NCBI RefSeq assembly: GCF_002013915.1
Contig: NZ_MBTF01000034.1
Span: 124,001-188,000, forward strand
Length of the DNA: 64,000 nucleotides
Direction of reading: 5' to 3'
DNA from: Mucilaginibacter pedocola
GTDB taxonomy: Bacteria > Bacteroidota > Bacteroidia > Sphingobacteriales > Sphingobacteriaceae
How positions within the stretch are numbered: position 1 is the first letter of the stretch; every line of letters starts with the position of its first letter. Positions 34,049 to 43,529 of this stretch are shown one piece after another. Position numbers and translations under genes: made by a program. The notes below the pieces were generated by a model. The model made no database searches. It saw nothing but the letters and a program-made list of their open reading frames with translations, and had not been told where the DNA came from.

Positions 34049-35278
34049 TTAAGCTATCTCCCCTACTATCACTTTATTATCGTTCCCTTTTTCTTTTGCC
34101 GCTTTGGGCTCATCAATATCTTTACTTACCGACAGGATAATGCCGAAGGCGATACTGGTGAACAATATGGATGTACCACCCATACTCACCAACGGCAGCG
34201 GCACACCTGTTACGGGGCCAAGGCCCACTGCTACCGCCATATTTGCGAAGGCTTGTATGGTAAGGCTAAAGCTTAACCCGGCGGCCAATAAAGCGCCGAA
34301 CGCCTTTGGCGCTTTTGTTACAATTTTAATGCAGCGATATAGTAAAAACAGGTAAATGCTTACTACCACTATGCCACCAAACAGTCCGTACTCCTCTACT
34401 ATAATGGCAAATATTTCATCAGAGAATGCCTCGGGCAGGTAATTGCGTTCGGTACTTTGCCCCGGGCCTTTGCCAAAGAAACCTCCCGTTGCTATAGCTA
34501 TTTTAGCATGGTTACCCTGAAATAGTTTATCCTTATCGGCCAGTTCGGGGTGGAAGAATGCTTTTACCCTGGAAATGTGCGTCTCGCGGCGTGAGCCTAA
34601 GAACAGCATCCCGGTTAGCAGCACCATGCCTGCCAGGCAAACCACAGCTATCTGTTTGATGCTGATACGGCCCATAATGAGGAGCAAAATGCTTACACCA
34701 AACAACATCAAACCTGTAGACAAGTTGGCAGGGCCGATCAATGCGAAAATCACACATACCGAACCCATAATAGGCACAAAGGAATTTTTCACATCCTTAA
34801 TGTTCTCCTGCTTACGCGATAGTATACGCGCCAGGTAAGTTATCAATGCCAGCTTGGCCAAATCGGATGTTTGGAAGCTAAGCCCTGTACCCGGTATTAC
34901 TAACCACCTGGTAGCATGGTTTATACGCGCACCAAAGAATAGTGTATACAACAGCAAGGGGATAGTAATAAGCATCAGCAATTTGGATATACCGGCATAG
35001 TACCTGTAATCCAGCCTGTGCGATACATACATCAGCCCGATACCCGCCAATATCATGAACAGGTGCTTCATCAGGATACTCTCTACCCCTACGCCCCTGG
35101 TATAGGCCAGTGTGCCGATAGAACTATACACCGCCAGCATAGATATAGTAGACAGCATCAAAACGATGAGCCATATCCAGCGGTCTCCTTTTACGTTAGC
35201 GAGTATAGACCCAAAAGCCCCTCCCGTCCCCTGAAGGGGAAGCTTTTGATCTGCATTATGGCTATTCATTTCGCTCAC
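34049..35278 (-). CDS. ftsW: SEDS peptidoglycan polymerase FtsW with repeat-encoded N-terminal extension
   Basis: FtsW polymerises lipid II at the septum together with FtsI. The 409-residue frame starts with GTG; an ATG three codons in (35267-35269) is as good. About ten membrane helices follow, with the SEDS signatures LAVYSSIGTLAY, GARINHATRWL, and PFVSMGG-type loop PLVSMGGTSIL. The N-terminus before the core (DRWIWLIVLMLS) holds NADQKLPLQGTGGAFGS, most of it encoded by a repeat arm. The gene is seventh after the operator, between murD and murG. Confidence 0.95.
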   Translation of the reverse strand: MSEMNSHNADQKLPLQGTGGAFGSILANVKGDRWIWLIVLMLSTISMLAVYSSIGTLAYTRGVGVESILMKHLFMILAGIGLMYVSHRLDYRYYAGISKLLMLITIPLLLYTLFFGARINHATRWLVIPGTGLSFQTSDLAKLALITYLARILSRKQENIKDVKNSFVPIMGSVCVIFALIGPANLSTGLMLFGVSILLLIMGRISIKQIAVVCLAGMVLLTGMLFLGSRRETHISRVKAFFHPELADKDKLFQGNHAKIAIATGGFFGKGPGQSTERNYLPEAFSDEIFAIIVEEYGLFGGIVVVSIYLFLLYRCIKIVTKAPKAFGALLAAGLSFSLTIQAFANMAVAVGLGPVTGVPLPLVSMGGTSILFTSIAFGIILSVSKDIDEPKAAKEKGNDNKVIVGEIA

Positions 35279-35348
35279 TTTTTATCTTTTTATTCTCAAT
35301 TCTTATTCAACTTCCACTCCCCCTTCAGGGGGCCGGGGGGCTCGAGCT
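35213..35348. repeat. Junction inverted-repeat element, murD/ftsW
   Basis: Arms with CCCCTGAAGGGGAAGCTTTT (35229-35247, inside ftsW) and CTCCCCCTTCAGGGGGCCGG (35316-35336, after the murD stop) enclose ~70 bp that hold the ftsW start. It has the same length and layout as the other two junction elements. Confidence 0.85.
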
Positions 35349-35349
35349 T

Positions 35350-36741
35350 TTACAACTCCTTCACCGCGTCCTTAAACTGCCTGCCCCTGTCCTCGTAATT
35401 TTTAAACAGGTCAAAACTTGCGCAGGCCGGGCTTAGTAATACCGTATCGCCTTTTTCGGCAAGGTGGTAGGCTACCTGTGCAGCTTCGGCAGCCGAACCT
35501 GTGTTTACGATGATCTCTGTATCATCTTCAAAGGCATCATGAATACGTTTATTGTCTTTCCCTAAACATACAATGGCCTTAACCTTCTGCTTCACCAATT
35601 CGCGCAGCATGCTGTAATCGTTGCCTTTATCAACACCACCCAATATCAGCACTACCGGAGTACTCATGCTCTCGAGGGCGTACCAGGTAGAGTTTACGTT
35701 AGTGGCCTTCGAATCGTTGATGAACGATATGCCCGATATTTTGGCAACAAACTCCAAACGATGCTCGATGTTGCGGAAATTGCCCATGCTCTCGCGCATC
35801 GTTTCGTTGCGCAATTCGAGAACCTTTGCTACTATACCTGATGCCATAGAGTTATAAAGGTTATGTTTACCCTGCAGGGCCAATTCGTTTATCGACATTT
35901 GGAAATGTTGTTGGTGGATGTTTATGACAATATTGTCGTTATCGAGATACGCTCCCGTTTCAATCGTTTTTTCTATCGAGAACGGCAGCTGCTGCGCGGC
36001 TATCGTTTTGCCTTCCATTACTTTCAGTGTTTCGGCATCATCAGCGCAGTAGATAAAATAATCTGCCGCGGTTTGGTTCTGCGTTATCCTGAATTTGGAT
36101 GCAGCGTAGTTCTCCATTTTATAATCGTACCTGTCGAGGTGGTCGGGGGTGATGTTTAGCAGCACCCCTATATCCGCCTTAAATTGATACATATTATCCA
36201 GCATAAAGCTGCTTATCTCCAGTACGTAATACTCAAAGTTTTCGGTAGCCACCTGGTACGCAAAGCTTTTGCCTATGTTACCCGCCAGCCCTACATTCAA
36301 CCCTGCCGCCTTTAATATGTGGTAGGTGAGGCTGGTGGTAGTGGTTTTACCGTTGCTGCCGGTAATGCATATCATTTTGGCATTGGTGTAGCGGCCCGCA
36401 AACTCTATCTCGGATATTACCGGGATCTCCGCTGCTATCAGCTTCTTCACTATCGGTGCCTTATCGGGTATACCCGGGCTTTTCACTACTTCAACAGCGC
36501 TTAATATCTCAGCTTCGGTATGCCCGCCTTCTTCAAAGCGGATATTCCATTGCTGTAGTTGCTCTTTATATTTATCGGGTATAGCGCCAAAATCCGAAAC
36601 AAAAACATCATACCCCTTCTGCTGCGCCAGGTATGCCGCACCCACACCGCTCTCGCCACCGCCCAAAACTGCAAGGCGAGCCCCTCCCGTCCCCTGAAGG
36701 GGAAGCTTTTGATCAGCAGGGTTGTTACTTTGCTCGTTCAC
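35350..36741 (-). CDS. murD: UDP-MurNAc-L-Ala--D-glutamate ligase MurD with repeat-encoded N-terminal extension
   Basis: The 463-residue ligase adds D-glutamate to UDP-MurNAc-L-alanine. The N-terminal domain begins ARLAVLGGGESGVGAAYLA and the ATP loop is ITGSNGKTTTTSLTY. The start codon is GTG (36739-36741), preceded by AAAGGAAC as a possible ribosome site; no ATG lies upstream in frame. The first 21 residues include QKLPLQGTGGA, encoded by a repeat arm, where other MurD proteins begin directly with the nucleotide-binding strand. Confidence 0.95.
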   Translation of the reverse strand: MNEQSNNPADQKLPLQGTGGARLAVLGGGESGVGAAYLAQQKGYDVFVSDFGAIPDKYKEQLQQWNIRFEEGGHTEAEILSAVEVVKSPGIPDKAPIVKKLIAAEIPVISEIEFAGRYTNAKMICITGSNGKTTTTSLTYHILKAAGLNVGLAGNIGKSFAYQVATENFEYYVLEISSFMLDNMYQFKADIGVLLNITPDHLDRYDYKMENYAASKFRITQNQTAADYFIYCADDAETLKVMEGKTIAAQQLPFSIEKTIETGAYLDNDNIVINIHQQHFQMSINELALQGKHNLYNSMASGIVAKVLELRNETMRESMGNFRNIEHRLEFVAKISGISFINDSKATNVNSTWYALESMSTPVVLILGGVDKGNDYSMLRELVKQKVKAIVCLGKDNKRIHDAFEDDTEIIVNTGSAAEAAQVAYHLAEKGDTVLLSPACASFDLFKNYEDRGRQFKDAVKEL

Positions 36742-36814
36742 TTATTTTGTTCCTTTTATTCTAAATTCTATTCAAACTTCTGTTCCCCCTCCAGGGGGCT
36801 AGGGGGCCTGAGCT
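36679..36814. repeat. Junction inverted-repeat element, mraY/murD
   Basis: Arms with CCCCTGAAGGGGAAGCTTTT (36691-36710, inside murD) and GTTCCCCCTCCAGGGGGCTAG (36782-36802, just after the mraY stop) enclose ~72 bp with the murD start. It is the third copy of this design in the cluster. Confidence 0.85.
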
Positions 36815-36819
36815 TTGCT

Positions 36820-38061
36820 TTACCTCAGCTTCAACGTTATCACCGTTATAATGGCCAACATAATACAGATGATGTAAAACCTCGTTACGATCTTTGATTC
36901 GTGGAAGCCTTTCTTCTGATAGTGGTGGTGCAGCGGTGCCATCAGGAATACCCTGCGGCCTTCGCCAAACCTTTTCTTGGTCCACTTGAACCAGCTTACC
37001 TGTATAATTACCGACATATTCTCTACCACAAATATTCCACACAGTACGGGTATCAACAATTCTTTACGAATCATGATAGCGAACACCGCTATGATACCGC
37101 CTATGGCCAAGCTGCCCGTATCGCCCATAAACACCTGCGCCGGGTAGGCATTGTACCACAAGAAGCCCACACAAGCCCCCACGAAGGCACCGGCAAAAAT
37201 TACCAGCTCACCCGAATTAGGGATGTACATTATGTTGAGGTAATCGGCTATCACCGTGTTACCCGATACATAGGCCAGTATGGCCAGCGTAAGCCCTATA
37301 ATGGCGGAGGTACCCGTCGCCAATCCGTCTATCCCATCCGTCAAATTAGCGCCGTTGGAGATGAACGTGATGATAATAATGGTAAAGAACATAAATACCA
37401 CCAGCGCATAATGCTCGTAACCGGGGCCGATAAACTTTAACACCTTGCCATAATCGAACTCGTTGTTCTTATAGAACGGCATAGTAGTTTTGGTCGATTT
37501 GATATCCTGGGTATAAACCTGCTTACCGCTACGCACGTGGTAATCTACAGGCACATCGTACTTAACCGGCAACTGCACTTCCTGGCGCATTAATATGCTG
37601 CTGTGGAAATACATGGTCCAGCCAATGAATATGGCCAAACCCACCTGCCCGGTTATTTTAAAGCGGCCCGCAAGCCCCTCTTTGTTCTTTTTAAATACCT
37701 TAATGTAATCGTCTAAAAAGCCTATCCCGCCCAACCATACTGTAGTTACCAGCATCATGATGATGTAGATATTCTCCAGCCTCGCAAAAAGCAAAGTCGG
37801 GATAAGTATCCCCGCTAAAATGATGATACCCCCCATAGTAGGCGTACCCGATTTTTGCATCTGCCCTTCCAGCCCGAGGTTACGCACCGTTTCGCCCACC
37901 TGTTTAAAGCGCAGGTAATCGATCAGCCTGCGGCCATACACCGTTGTAACCAGCAACGATACAATTACCGCCATCGCCATACGGAAGGTAATGTACTGAA
38001 ACACACCGGCACCTGGGATGCTGTAATTTTTGTATAAGTAGGTAAATAAATAGTATAACAT
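36820..38061 (-). CDS. mraY: Phospho-MurNAc-pentapeptide transferase MraY
   Basis: The 413-residue membrane enzyme transfers phospho-MurNAc-pentapeptide to undecaprenyl phosphate, giving lipid I. Ten membrane helices are expected. The catalytic motifs are GFLDDYIKV (aspartates), NLTDGIDGLA and PLHHHYQKKG (C-terminal His motif). An extra stretch of ~70 residues (~165-225, starting QLPVKYDVPVDY) between two helices is typical of Bacteroidetes MraY and lengthens the protein relative to the ~360 of E. coli. It follows murE by 113 bp, the largest gap in the front half of the cluster. Confidence 0.96.
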   Translation of the reverse strand: MLYYLFTYLYKNYSIPGAGVFQYITFRMAMAVIVSLLVTTVYGRRLIDYLRFKQVGETVRNLGLEGQMQKSGTPTMGGIIILAGILIPTLLFARLENIYIIMMLVTTVWLGGIGFLDDYIKVFKKNKEGLAGRFKITGQVGLAIFIGWTMYFHSSILMRQEVQLPVKYDVPVDYHVRSGKQVYTQDIKSTKTTMPFYKNNEFDYGKVLKFIGPGYEHYALVVFMFFTIIIITFISNGANLTDGIDGLATGTSAIIGLTLAILAYVSGNTVIADYLNIMYIPNSGELVIFAGAFVGACVGFLWYNAYPAQVFMGDTGSLAIGGIIAVFAIMIRKELLIPVLCGIFVVENMSVIIQVSWFKWTKKRFGEGRRVFLMAPLHHHYQKKGFHESKIVTRFYIICIMLAIITVITLKLR

Positions 38062-38077
38062 TGGCTCTTTTATTTTT

Positions 38078-38160
38078 CACCGATCACACCGATCTACTCC
38101 GATCTCACCGATTATTTTTTATCTAAACTATTACCTCTTTTATTTTCAAATTCTCAAATC
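38078..38160. repeat. Short CACCGAT-type repeats between murE and mraY
   Basis: CACCGAT/TCCGAT motifs occur four times at 38078-38112, followed by a TTTTCAAAT(T) repeat to ~38174. No terminator or clear promoter is visible. It looks like intergenic filler common in this group. Confidence 0.4.
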
Positions 38161-38174
38161 ATCAAATTTTCAAA

Positions 38175-39635
38175 TCAATTCATGTCTTTGAACTGATTCT
38201 CCAATTCTTCCATATCATCGAAATGGTTTTTCACTCCGTTGATGTCCTGGTACTTTTCGTGGCCTTTGCCTGCCAGCAGGATGATATCTCCGGGCTGGGC
38301 CAGCATGCAGGCGGTTTTGATGGCTTCGCGGCGATCTACAATACTTACCGTGTGGCGTTTAAAGGCCGGGTCGATACCTGCCTCCATATCTTTAATGATC
38401 TGGGCAGGGTCCTCGGTACGCGGATTGTCGGATGTTATGATCACCTTATCGCTCCACTCGCTGGCTACTTTTGCCATTACAGGGCGTTTGGTTTTATCCC
38501 TGTCGCCGCCGCAGCCTATCACGGTTATTACCTTCTCTTTCCCCTTACGGATATCATGTATAGTACTCAGCACGTTCTGCACTGCATCGGGCGTGTGGGC
38601 ATAATCAACGATACCTATCACCTTGTTTGGTGCTACTATATATTCAAAGCGGCCTTCGGCTCCGGTTAGCTTGCTTAGGCTCACCAGTACTTTGCCTTTA
38701 TCCTGCTCCAGCAACATGGCAGCAGCATAAACCGCCAGCAGGTTGTAAGCATTAAAGGTGCCTACCAGTTTAAACCACACTTCCTCGTTATCAATATTCA
38801 GCAACAAACCGCCAAACTGGTTCTCGATGATACGTGCACGGTAATCGGCCATGCTTTTCAGCGCGTACGATTTGCGGTGCGCCGCGGTGTTCTGCAGCAT
38901 TACGCTGCCGTTTTTATCGTCGGCATTGGTGAGAGCAAATGCGCTTTTTGGCAAGCCATCAAAAAATGCCTTTTTAGCATCGCGGTAGCTATCAAAGGTT
39001 TTATGGTAGTCGAGGTGGTCGTGCGTCAGGTTAGAGAATATCGCCCCCGAAAACTTCAAACCCTCTATCCTATATTGCGAAACCGCATGCGAGCTTACTT
39101 CCATAAAGCAGTAATCACAACCCTCATCAACCATGCTGGCCAGCAGTTCATTCAGCGCAACCGGGTCGGGTGTGGTATGTGTGCTCGGGATGATGCGGCC
39201 GTTCACCTGGTTCTCTACAGTAGATAGCAAACCGCATTTATAACCCAAATCCCTGAACAGTTTATATAACAGCGTAGCAATGGTTGTTTTGCCGTTTGTA
39301 CCTGTTACACCAACCAGCTTTAAATTGCTCGATGGATTCTCGTAGAAGTTTGCGGCAAGCGTACCCAATGCTTTCGCAGAGTTTTGCACCATTAAAAAGT
39401 CAGTCTCGGTTGCAGTGTGTGCCGGCAGGTCTTCGCATACAACTGCAATGGCACCATCTTTAATAGCCTGGTCAATGTAGTCGTGCCCGTCAACCGCGGT
39501 ACCTTTTACGGCCACAAATAAACAGCCCGGTACTACCTTGCGCGAATCGAACACTACGGCAGATATCTCCACATCGGCGCTGCCCTGCAGTTCGGTGAAT
39601 GCTACGCCTTCCAGTATGTCACTCAAGTATCTCAT
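38175..39635 (-). CDS. murE: UDP-MurNAc-L-Ala-D-Glu--meso-diaminopimelate ligase MurE
   Basis: The 486-residue ligase adds the third stem-peptide residue. The ATP loop is VTGTNGKTTIATLLY, and the carbamylated-Lys region follows in the central domain. The C-terminal motif SDNPRTEDP has the DNPR signature that selects meso-diaminopimelate rather than lysine. This agrees with dapA in the same window. Its start overlaps the ftsI stop by 4 bp, so the two are translationally coupled. Confidence 0.96.
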   Translation of the reverse strand: MRYLSDILEGVAFTELQGSADVEISAVVFDSRKVVPGCLFVAVKGTAVDGHDYIDQAIKDGAIAVVCEDLPAHTATETDFLMVQNSAKALGTLAANFYENPSSNLKLVGVTGTNGKTTIATLLYKLFRDLGYKCGLLSTVENQVNGRIIPSTHTTPDPVALNELLASMVDEGCDYCFMEVSSHAVSQYRIEGLKFSGAIFSNLTHDHLDYHKTFDSYRDAKKAFFDGLPKSAFALTNADDKNGSVMLQNTAAHRKSYALKSMADYRARIIENQFGGLLLNIDNEEVWFKLVGTFNAYNLLAVYAAAMLLEQDKGKVLVSLSKLTGAEGRFEYIVAPNKVIGIVDYAHTPDAVQNVLSTIHDIRKGKEKVITVIGCGGDRDKTKRPVMAKVASEWSDKVIITSDNPRTEDPAQIIKDMEAGIDPAFKRHTVSIVDRREAIKTACMLAQPGDIILLAGKGHEKYQDINGVKNHFDDMEELENQFKDMN

Positions 39636-41740
39636 TGCAGTTCTATGGTTATTTTAGATCCCCTTGGAATTTGGCTGCCGCCGGTAACCGACTGGCTGTT
39701 CACCGTTCCACTCCCACTTACTTTTACTTTATAACCCGCGTTACCCAACAGATAAAGCGCATCGCTAAGGCCCATGCCGGTAACGTTTGGCACTGTACCC
39801 GTTTTTACTTTATTTTCTTCGAAAGGGATGCCATTGCTGGTATCAACTCCGTTAGATGCCGCATTTAACGAAGCATACAGCGGCTTTACACCCAACTGCC
39901 TGTACACCTGTTTAAGCGCTTTAGTATCGCCGTGTTTGGTTTGCGGCAAAGTGGTATTACCTACATAGCGCACCGGCTGATGCTCTATATCCATGCTGCT
40001 GGCATACACCTTTTCGCATATTTCTTTAAAGGCTGGGCCGGCTGTTGATGCTGCGTAGTAACCGTTCTTAGGGTCGTTAATAACCACTATGAGCGAATAC
40101 TTAGGATGCTCTGCCGGGAAGTATCCGCAAAACGACGATTGATATTGCTTTTTGCCTTTATACCCTTTGCGGCCATCTGCCACTTGTGCAGTACCGGTTT
40201 TGCCGGCTATGTTGAACATCTCGCTCTTTACGTTGCTTTTAGCAGTACCCTCGCTCACAACACCTTCCAGCATCTCGTGCATCTTTTTCATCGTTGCGTC
40301 TGAGCATATTTTCTGGTTGATGGTGCGGGTCTCAAAACGCTCTACCGTGTTGCCCAGCCTGCGTATCTCTTTTACAAAAAGCGGCGTTACGTATTTGCCG
40401 TTGTTGGCAATGGCATTATAAAACGACAACATCTTCAGCGGCGTTAACTGCATCTCGTAACCGTAGGCCATCTGCGGCAGCGTCATTTTTTTGTTCCAGC
40501 TGGCGTTTTTAGGGTTTTTCACCACCGGTTGCGCCTCGCCGGGTATTTGCAGCCCAAACTTCTCGTTCAGCTTCCAATCGTACAGGTGTTTCGTAAATTT
40601 TGCCTGATTGTTAGTATAATACCTATTAACCAGCGATGCTACGGCCGCATTAGATGATGTTTCGAAGGCGCGTTTTACCGATACCGTACCAATGCTACCG
40701 TGCGAATCGCGTATCACGTGGCTGTTGCCCGGTATTTTATAATCCTCGGTACTCACCAGCGTGCTGGTATCAACCATTTTATCTTCCAGCAGCGCCATGT
40801 ACGATGCTACTTTAAAGGTTGAACCCGGATCCTGGTTACCGGCAATAGCATAGTTGAATTTCTCTTCGAAAGTGCCATCCTCTTTACGGGTATAATTGGC
40901 AATAGCGCGTACCTCGCCGGTTGCAACCTCCATCAAAATAACCGTACCGTGGTCGGCATCGCTTTTTATCAATTGTTTCTCTAAAGCGCTTTGGGCAATA
41001 TCCTGAAAGTTGATATTAATGGTAGATATAATATCCGCACCCTGTTTTGGGGCAATATCATCTTCCTCGTTCACAGGAACCCAAACGCCACCGGCAAGGC
41101 GCTGCTCTAAACGTTTGCCACTTTCGCCGTTTATATAATTGGTATAAGCACCTTCAAGGCCCACGCCGTTTGATACGTTCTCGTTTTTATAACCGATTGT
41201 ACGCGCAGCCAGCGATTTGAAAGGACGAATACGTTTGTTCTGCGGCTCGATGATCAACCCGCCTTTGTATTTACCCAGGTTAAACACCGGGAATTTGCGG
41301 ATATCGGCCAGTTCGCGGTAACCCACCCTGCGGCGTATCAGCTGGTAACGCGACCTTTCTTTACGTGCTGCACGGAAAATACGCTCATACTCGCGGGCGG
41401 GTCTGTCTTTAAAATAGGCCGCCATAGCCATGGAAAGCGAATCTACCTTCTCGTCAAATACCTTATCATCGGCAATACCCGCAGCGGTCATGTCCATGTG
41501 CAGATCGTACTCCGGTACCGATGTTGCCAGCAGGCTGCCATCTTCCGAAAATATATTGCCCCTTGCCGCCTCAATAGTGCGGTAACGGGTAGAGTTTTCG
41601 CGCGCCATGGCTTTCCACTGATCGCCCTGCACTAATTGTACGCGAAAAAGCTGCACCACTACCGCTACAGCCAACAGTATAATAAGGCCGAAAGCGAGGT
41701 ACACCCTCAGCAAAATATTGGTACGTATACTTAAACTCAT
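39632..41740 (-). CDS. ftsI: Septal transpeptidase FtsI/PBP3 with C-terminal PASTA domain
   Basis: The 702-residue class B penicillin-binding protein cross-links septal peptidoglycan made by FtsW. It has one N-terminal membrane helix (~8-30), a dimerisation/pedestal domain, and the transpeptidase domain with STFK (DPGSTFKVASY), SSN (ETSSNAAVASL) and KTGT (AGKTGTAQVAD). The last ~60 residues form a single PASTA domain (VPNVTGMGLSDALYLL). E. coli FtsI lacks PASTA, but Bacteroidetes and many Gram-positive relatives have it. It overlaps ftsL and murE by 4 bp each. Confidence 0.95.
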   Translation of the reverse strand: MSLSIRTNILLRVYLAFGLIILLAVAVVVQLFRVQLVQGDQWKAMARENSTRYRTIEAARGNIFSEDGSLLATSVPEYDLHMDMTAAGIADDKVFDEKVDSLSMAMAAYFKDRPAREYERIFRAARKERSRYQLIRRRVGYRELADIRKFPVFNLGKYKGGLIIEPQNKRIRPFKSLAARTIGYKNENVSNGVGLEGAYTNYINGESGKRLEQRLAGGVWVPVNEEDDIAPKQGADIISTININFQDIAQSALEKQLIKSDADHGTVILMEVATGEVRAIANYTRKEDGTFEEKFNYAIAGNQDPGSTFKVASYMALLEDKMVDTSTLVSTEDYKIPGNSHVIRDSHGSIGTVSVKRAFETSSNAAVASLVNRYYTNNQAKFTKHLYDWKLNEKFGLQIPGEAQPVVKNPKNASWNKKMTLPQMAYGYEMQLTPLKMLSFYNAIANNGKYVTPLFVKEIRRLGNTVERFETRTINQKICSDATMKKMHEMLEGVVSEGTAKSNVKSEMFNIAGKTGTAQVADGRKGYKGKKQYQSSFCGYFPAEHPKYSLIVVINDPKNGYYAASTAGPAFKEICEKVYASSMDIEHQPVRYVGNTTLPQTKHGDTKALKQVYRQLGVKPLYASLNAASNGVDTSNGIPFEENKVKTGTVPNVTGMGLSDALYLLGNAGYKVKVSGSGTVNSQSVTGGSQIPRGSKITIELQ

Positions 41741-42147
41741 TCCTGTTCGCCCTCCTTCACTACAATTTTTTGCGGCGGCTGCTCCGACTGGTGTATACCT
41801 ATCGAGTCCGCCTCCGCGCGTTTGGCCACTTCGGTTAATGTACTTTTATAAGCCAGTTCGGCTTTACTGCTTTTATATTCCCAGCTTAATTCTTTTACCT
41901 GCTTACCTACCTTATCTATATCTCGTATGGTATTATCAGATACGTGGCGCAAGCCTATATATACCATACACAAAAAGGCTATGTAAAACACAAAGGGCAG
42001 CGCGCGTGTAACATCATCAGCCGATACCACACCGTTACGTAAAAACTGCGTAAAGAAGTTATCGGGGATGCCTTTAGGCTTTTTCTCCACAACAACTTCT
42101 TGCTCAGCTTCTTCTTCCAGAATTTCTTTGCGGAAACGGTTACTCAT
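41737..42147 (-). CDS. ftsL: FtsL-like divisome protein
   Basis: The 136-residue protein has an acidic cytoplasmic N-terminus, one membrane helix (~residues 48-68) and a heptad-like periplasmic helix (~75-115). This is the layout of FtsL, which pairs with FtsB and FtsQ to activate FtsWI. Primary sequence similarity in this family is weak, so the assignment relies on position between rsmH and ftsI and on the architecture. It overlaps both neighbours by 4 bp. Confidence 0.85.
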   Translation of the reverse strand: MSNRFRKEILEEEAEQEVVVEKKPKGIPDNFFTQFLRNGVVSADDVTRALPFVFYIAFLCMVYIGLRHVSDNTIRDIDKVGKQVKELSWEYKSSKAELAYKSTLTEVAKRAEADSIGIHQSEQPPQKIVVKEGEQE

Positions 42148-43046
42148 TTTTTTACTGCTATCCTCAATTTTGCACTGCGTGCCCTGTTATTATTCTTTAT
42201 CTCCTCTTCCGATGCTGTTATAGCCCCGCGGCTAACGCTATCGAAAGGCTTGTTGTCATTACCGTAAAAATCCTTCTCCACCTCACCGCTAAATTTGCCT
42301 TTGGCTATGAAGTTTTTCACCAGCCTGTCTTCCAGCGAGTGGTAGCTCATTACCACCAACCTACCGCCAACAGCCAATACCTCTGCCGATTGCGTCAAGA
42401 AATCTTTCAAGGTTTCCAGCTCCTGGTTTACCTCTATCCTCAGCGCCTGAAAAACCTGCGCCAGGTATTTATTCTCCTTCCCTTTCGGGATGCGATTGCT
42501 AATGGCATTCTTCAGGTCGGCTACTGTATTTATCGGGCCATTCAACCTGGCGGTAACAATAGTATTGGCCAACGATTTGGCGTTTTGTATCTCGCCATAC
42601 ATACCAAAAATCCGGTGCAGGTCGGCCTCGCTGTAGTTATTTACTACTTGCTTTGCGCTTAACTCCGATTGCTGGTTCATGCGCATATCCAGTTCCGCAT
42701 CAAAACGGATAGAAAAACCGCGCTCCGCCTCGTCGAACTGGTGAGATGATACACCCAAATCGGCCAGTATACCATCAACCGGGATAGCCCCATGCAAACG
42801 CGTAAAATTTTTGAGGTAGCGGAAATTTTGGTCGATGAATGTAAAGCGCTCATCATCCAACTTATTCTGCTGCGCATCGGCATCCTGGTCAAAAGCCAGC
42901 AATTGGCCATCCCCATCCAAATGCTTTAATATTTCGCGCGAGTGGCCGCCACCGCCAAAAGTTACATCCACATAAGTGCCGTTAGGTTTAATGGCTAAAC
43001 CCTCTATGCACTCCTGCAGCATTACCGGTACGTGGTAGTTACTCAT
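42144..43046 (-). CDS. rsmH: 16S rRNA (cytosine1402-N4)-methyltransferase RsmH
   Basis: The 300-residue SAM-dependent enzyme (formerly MraW) methylates C1402 in the ribosomal P site. The SAM-binding loop is VDVTFGGGGHSREIL, and further family blocks are ILADLGVSSHQFD and VMSYHSLEDRLVK. Its start lies 8 bp inside the mraZ gene, as usual for this conserved pair. It has no direct role in division, but its place in the dcw cluster is ancient. Confidence 0.96.
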   Translation of the reverse strand: MSNYHVPVMLQECIEGLAIKPNGTYVDVTFGGGGHSREILKHLDGDGQLLAFDQDADAQQNKLDDERFTFIDQNFRYLKNFTRLHGAIPVDGILADLGVSSHQFDEAERGFSIRFDAELDMRMNQQSELSAKQVVNNYSEADLHRIFGMYGEIQNAKSLANTIVTARLNGPINTVADLKNAISNRIPKGKENKYLAQVFQALRIEVNQELETLKDFLTQSAEVLAVGGRLVVMSYHSLEDRLVKNFIAKGKFSGEVEKDFYGNDNKPFDSVSRGAITASEEEIKNNNRARSAKLRIAVKK

Positions 43047-43500
43047 TCACTCGTTTTTTATTACCCATTACCAATTCGGCCAATTCGGCAAAATTTTCCG
43101 GTTCGTTAGCTATCATCGCTTTATGCGCTGCAGCATCCCAAACCTCTATTTTATTTAACATACAGGTAAGCACCACATCAGTAGTTATACCCGCGTGCTG
43201 CATTAAGTTCTTCGGGAAATTTATCCTGCCTGCGCTATCCGGTATCAAAGTGGTGGCGCCGGCAGTAAAATATCTCACAAAAGCAACAGCATTCCTGTCA
43301 AATTCGTTAAGTTTGCTTAGTTCATCCAATTTTTTGTCCCATTCTTTTTTGGTGTATATGACAAGGTATTTCTCGAGCCCACGGTTGATCACAATGCCCT
43401 CAGCATCAGCTTCAGGAAGCTGCTTTTTGAGGCCAGCAGGGATCATCATCCGCCCTTTGGCATCGAGTTTACATTCATATTCACCGGTTAAATAGGACAT
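43039..43500 (-). CDS. mraZ: Transcriptional regulator MraZ
   Basis: The 153-residue protein has two AbrB-like MraZ repeats: LTGEYECKLDAKGRMMIPAG near the N-terminus and the second at ~75-125 with LIPDSAGRINFPKNL. MraZ forms rings that bind short direct repeats at its own promoter and regulate the dcw cluster. Four 10-bp repeats of this type lie 30-69 bp upstream of the start, so autoregulation is likely here. Confidence 0.95.
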   Translation of the reverse strand: MSYLTGEYECKLDAKGRMMIPAGLKKQLPEADAEGIVINRGLEKYLVIYTKKEWDKKLDELSKLNEFDRNAVAFVRYFTAGATTLIPDSAGRINFPKNLMQHAGITTDVVLTCMLNKIEVWDAAAHKAMIANEPENFAELAELVMGNKKRVNE

Positions 43501-43529
43501 TTATATTGGCTAACATTTTTTGTAATGTA

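Noticed and set aside
38078..38160. Possible CRISPR-like repeats (CACCGAT motifs)
   Set aside because: Units are only about 7 bp, irregular and without spacers of constant size.
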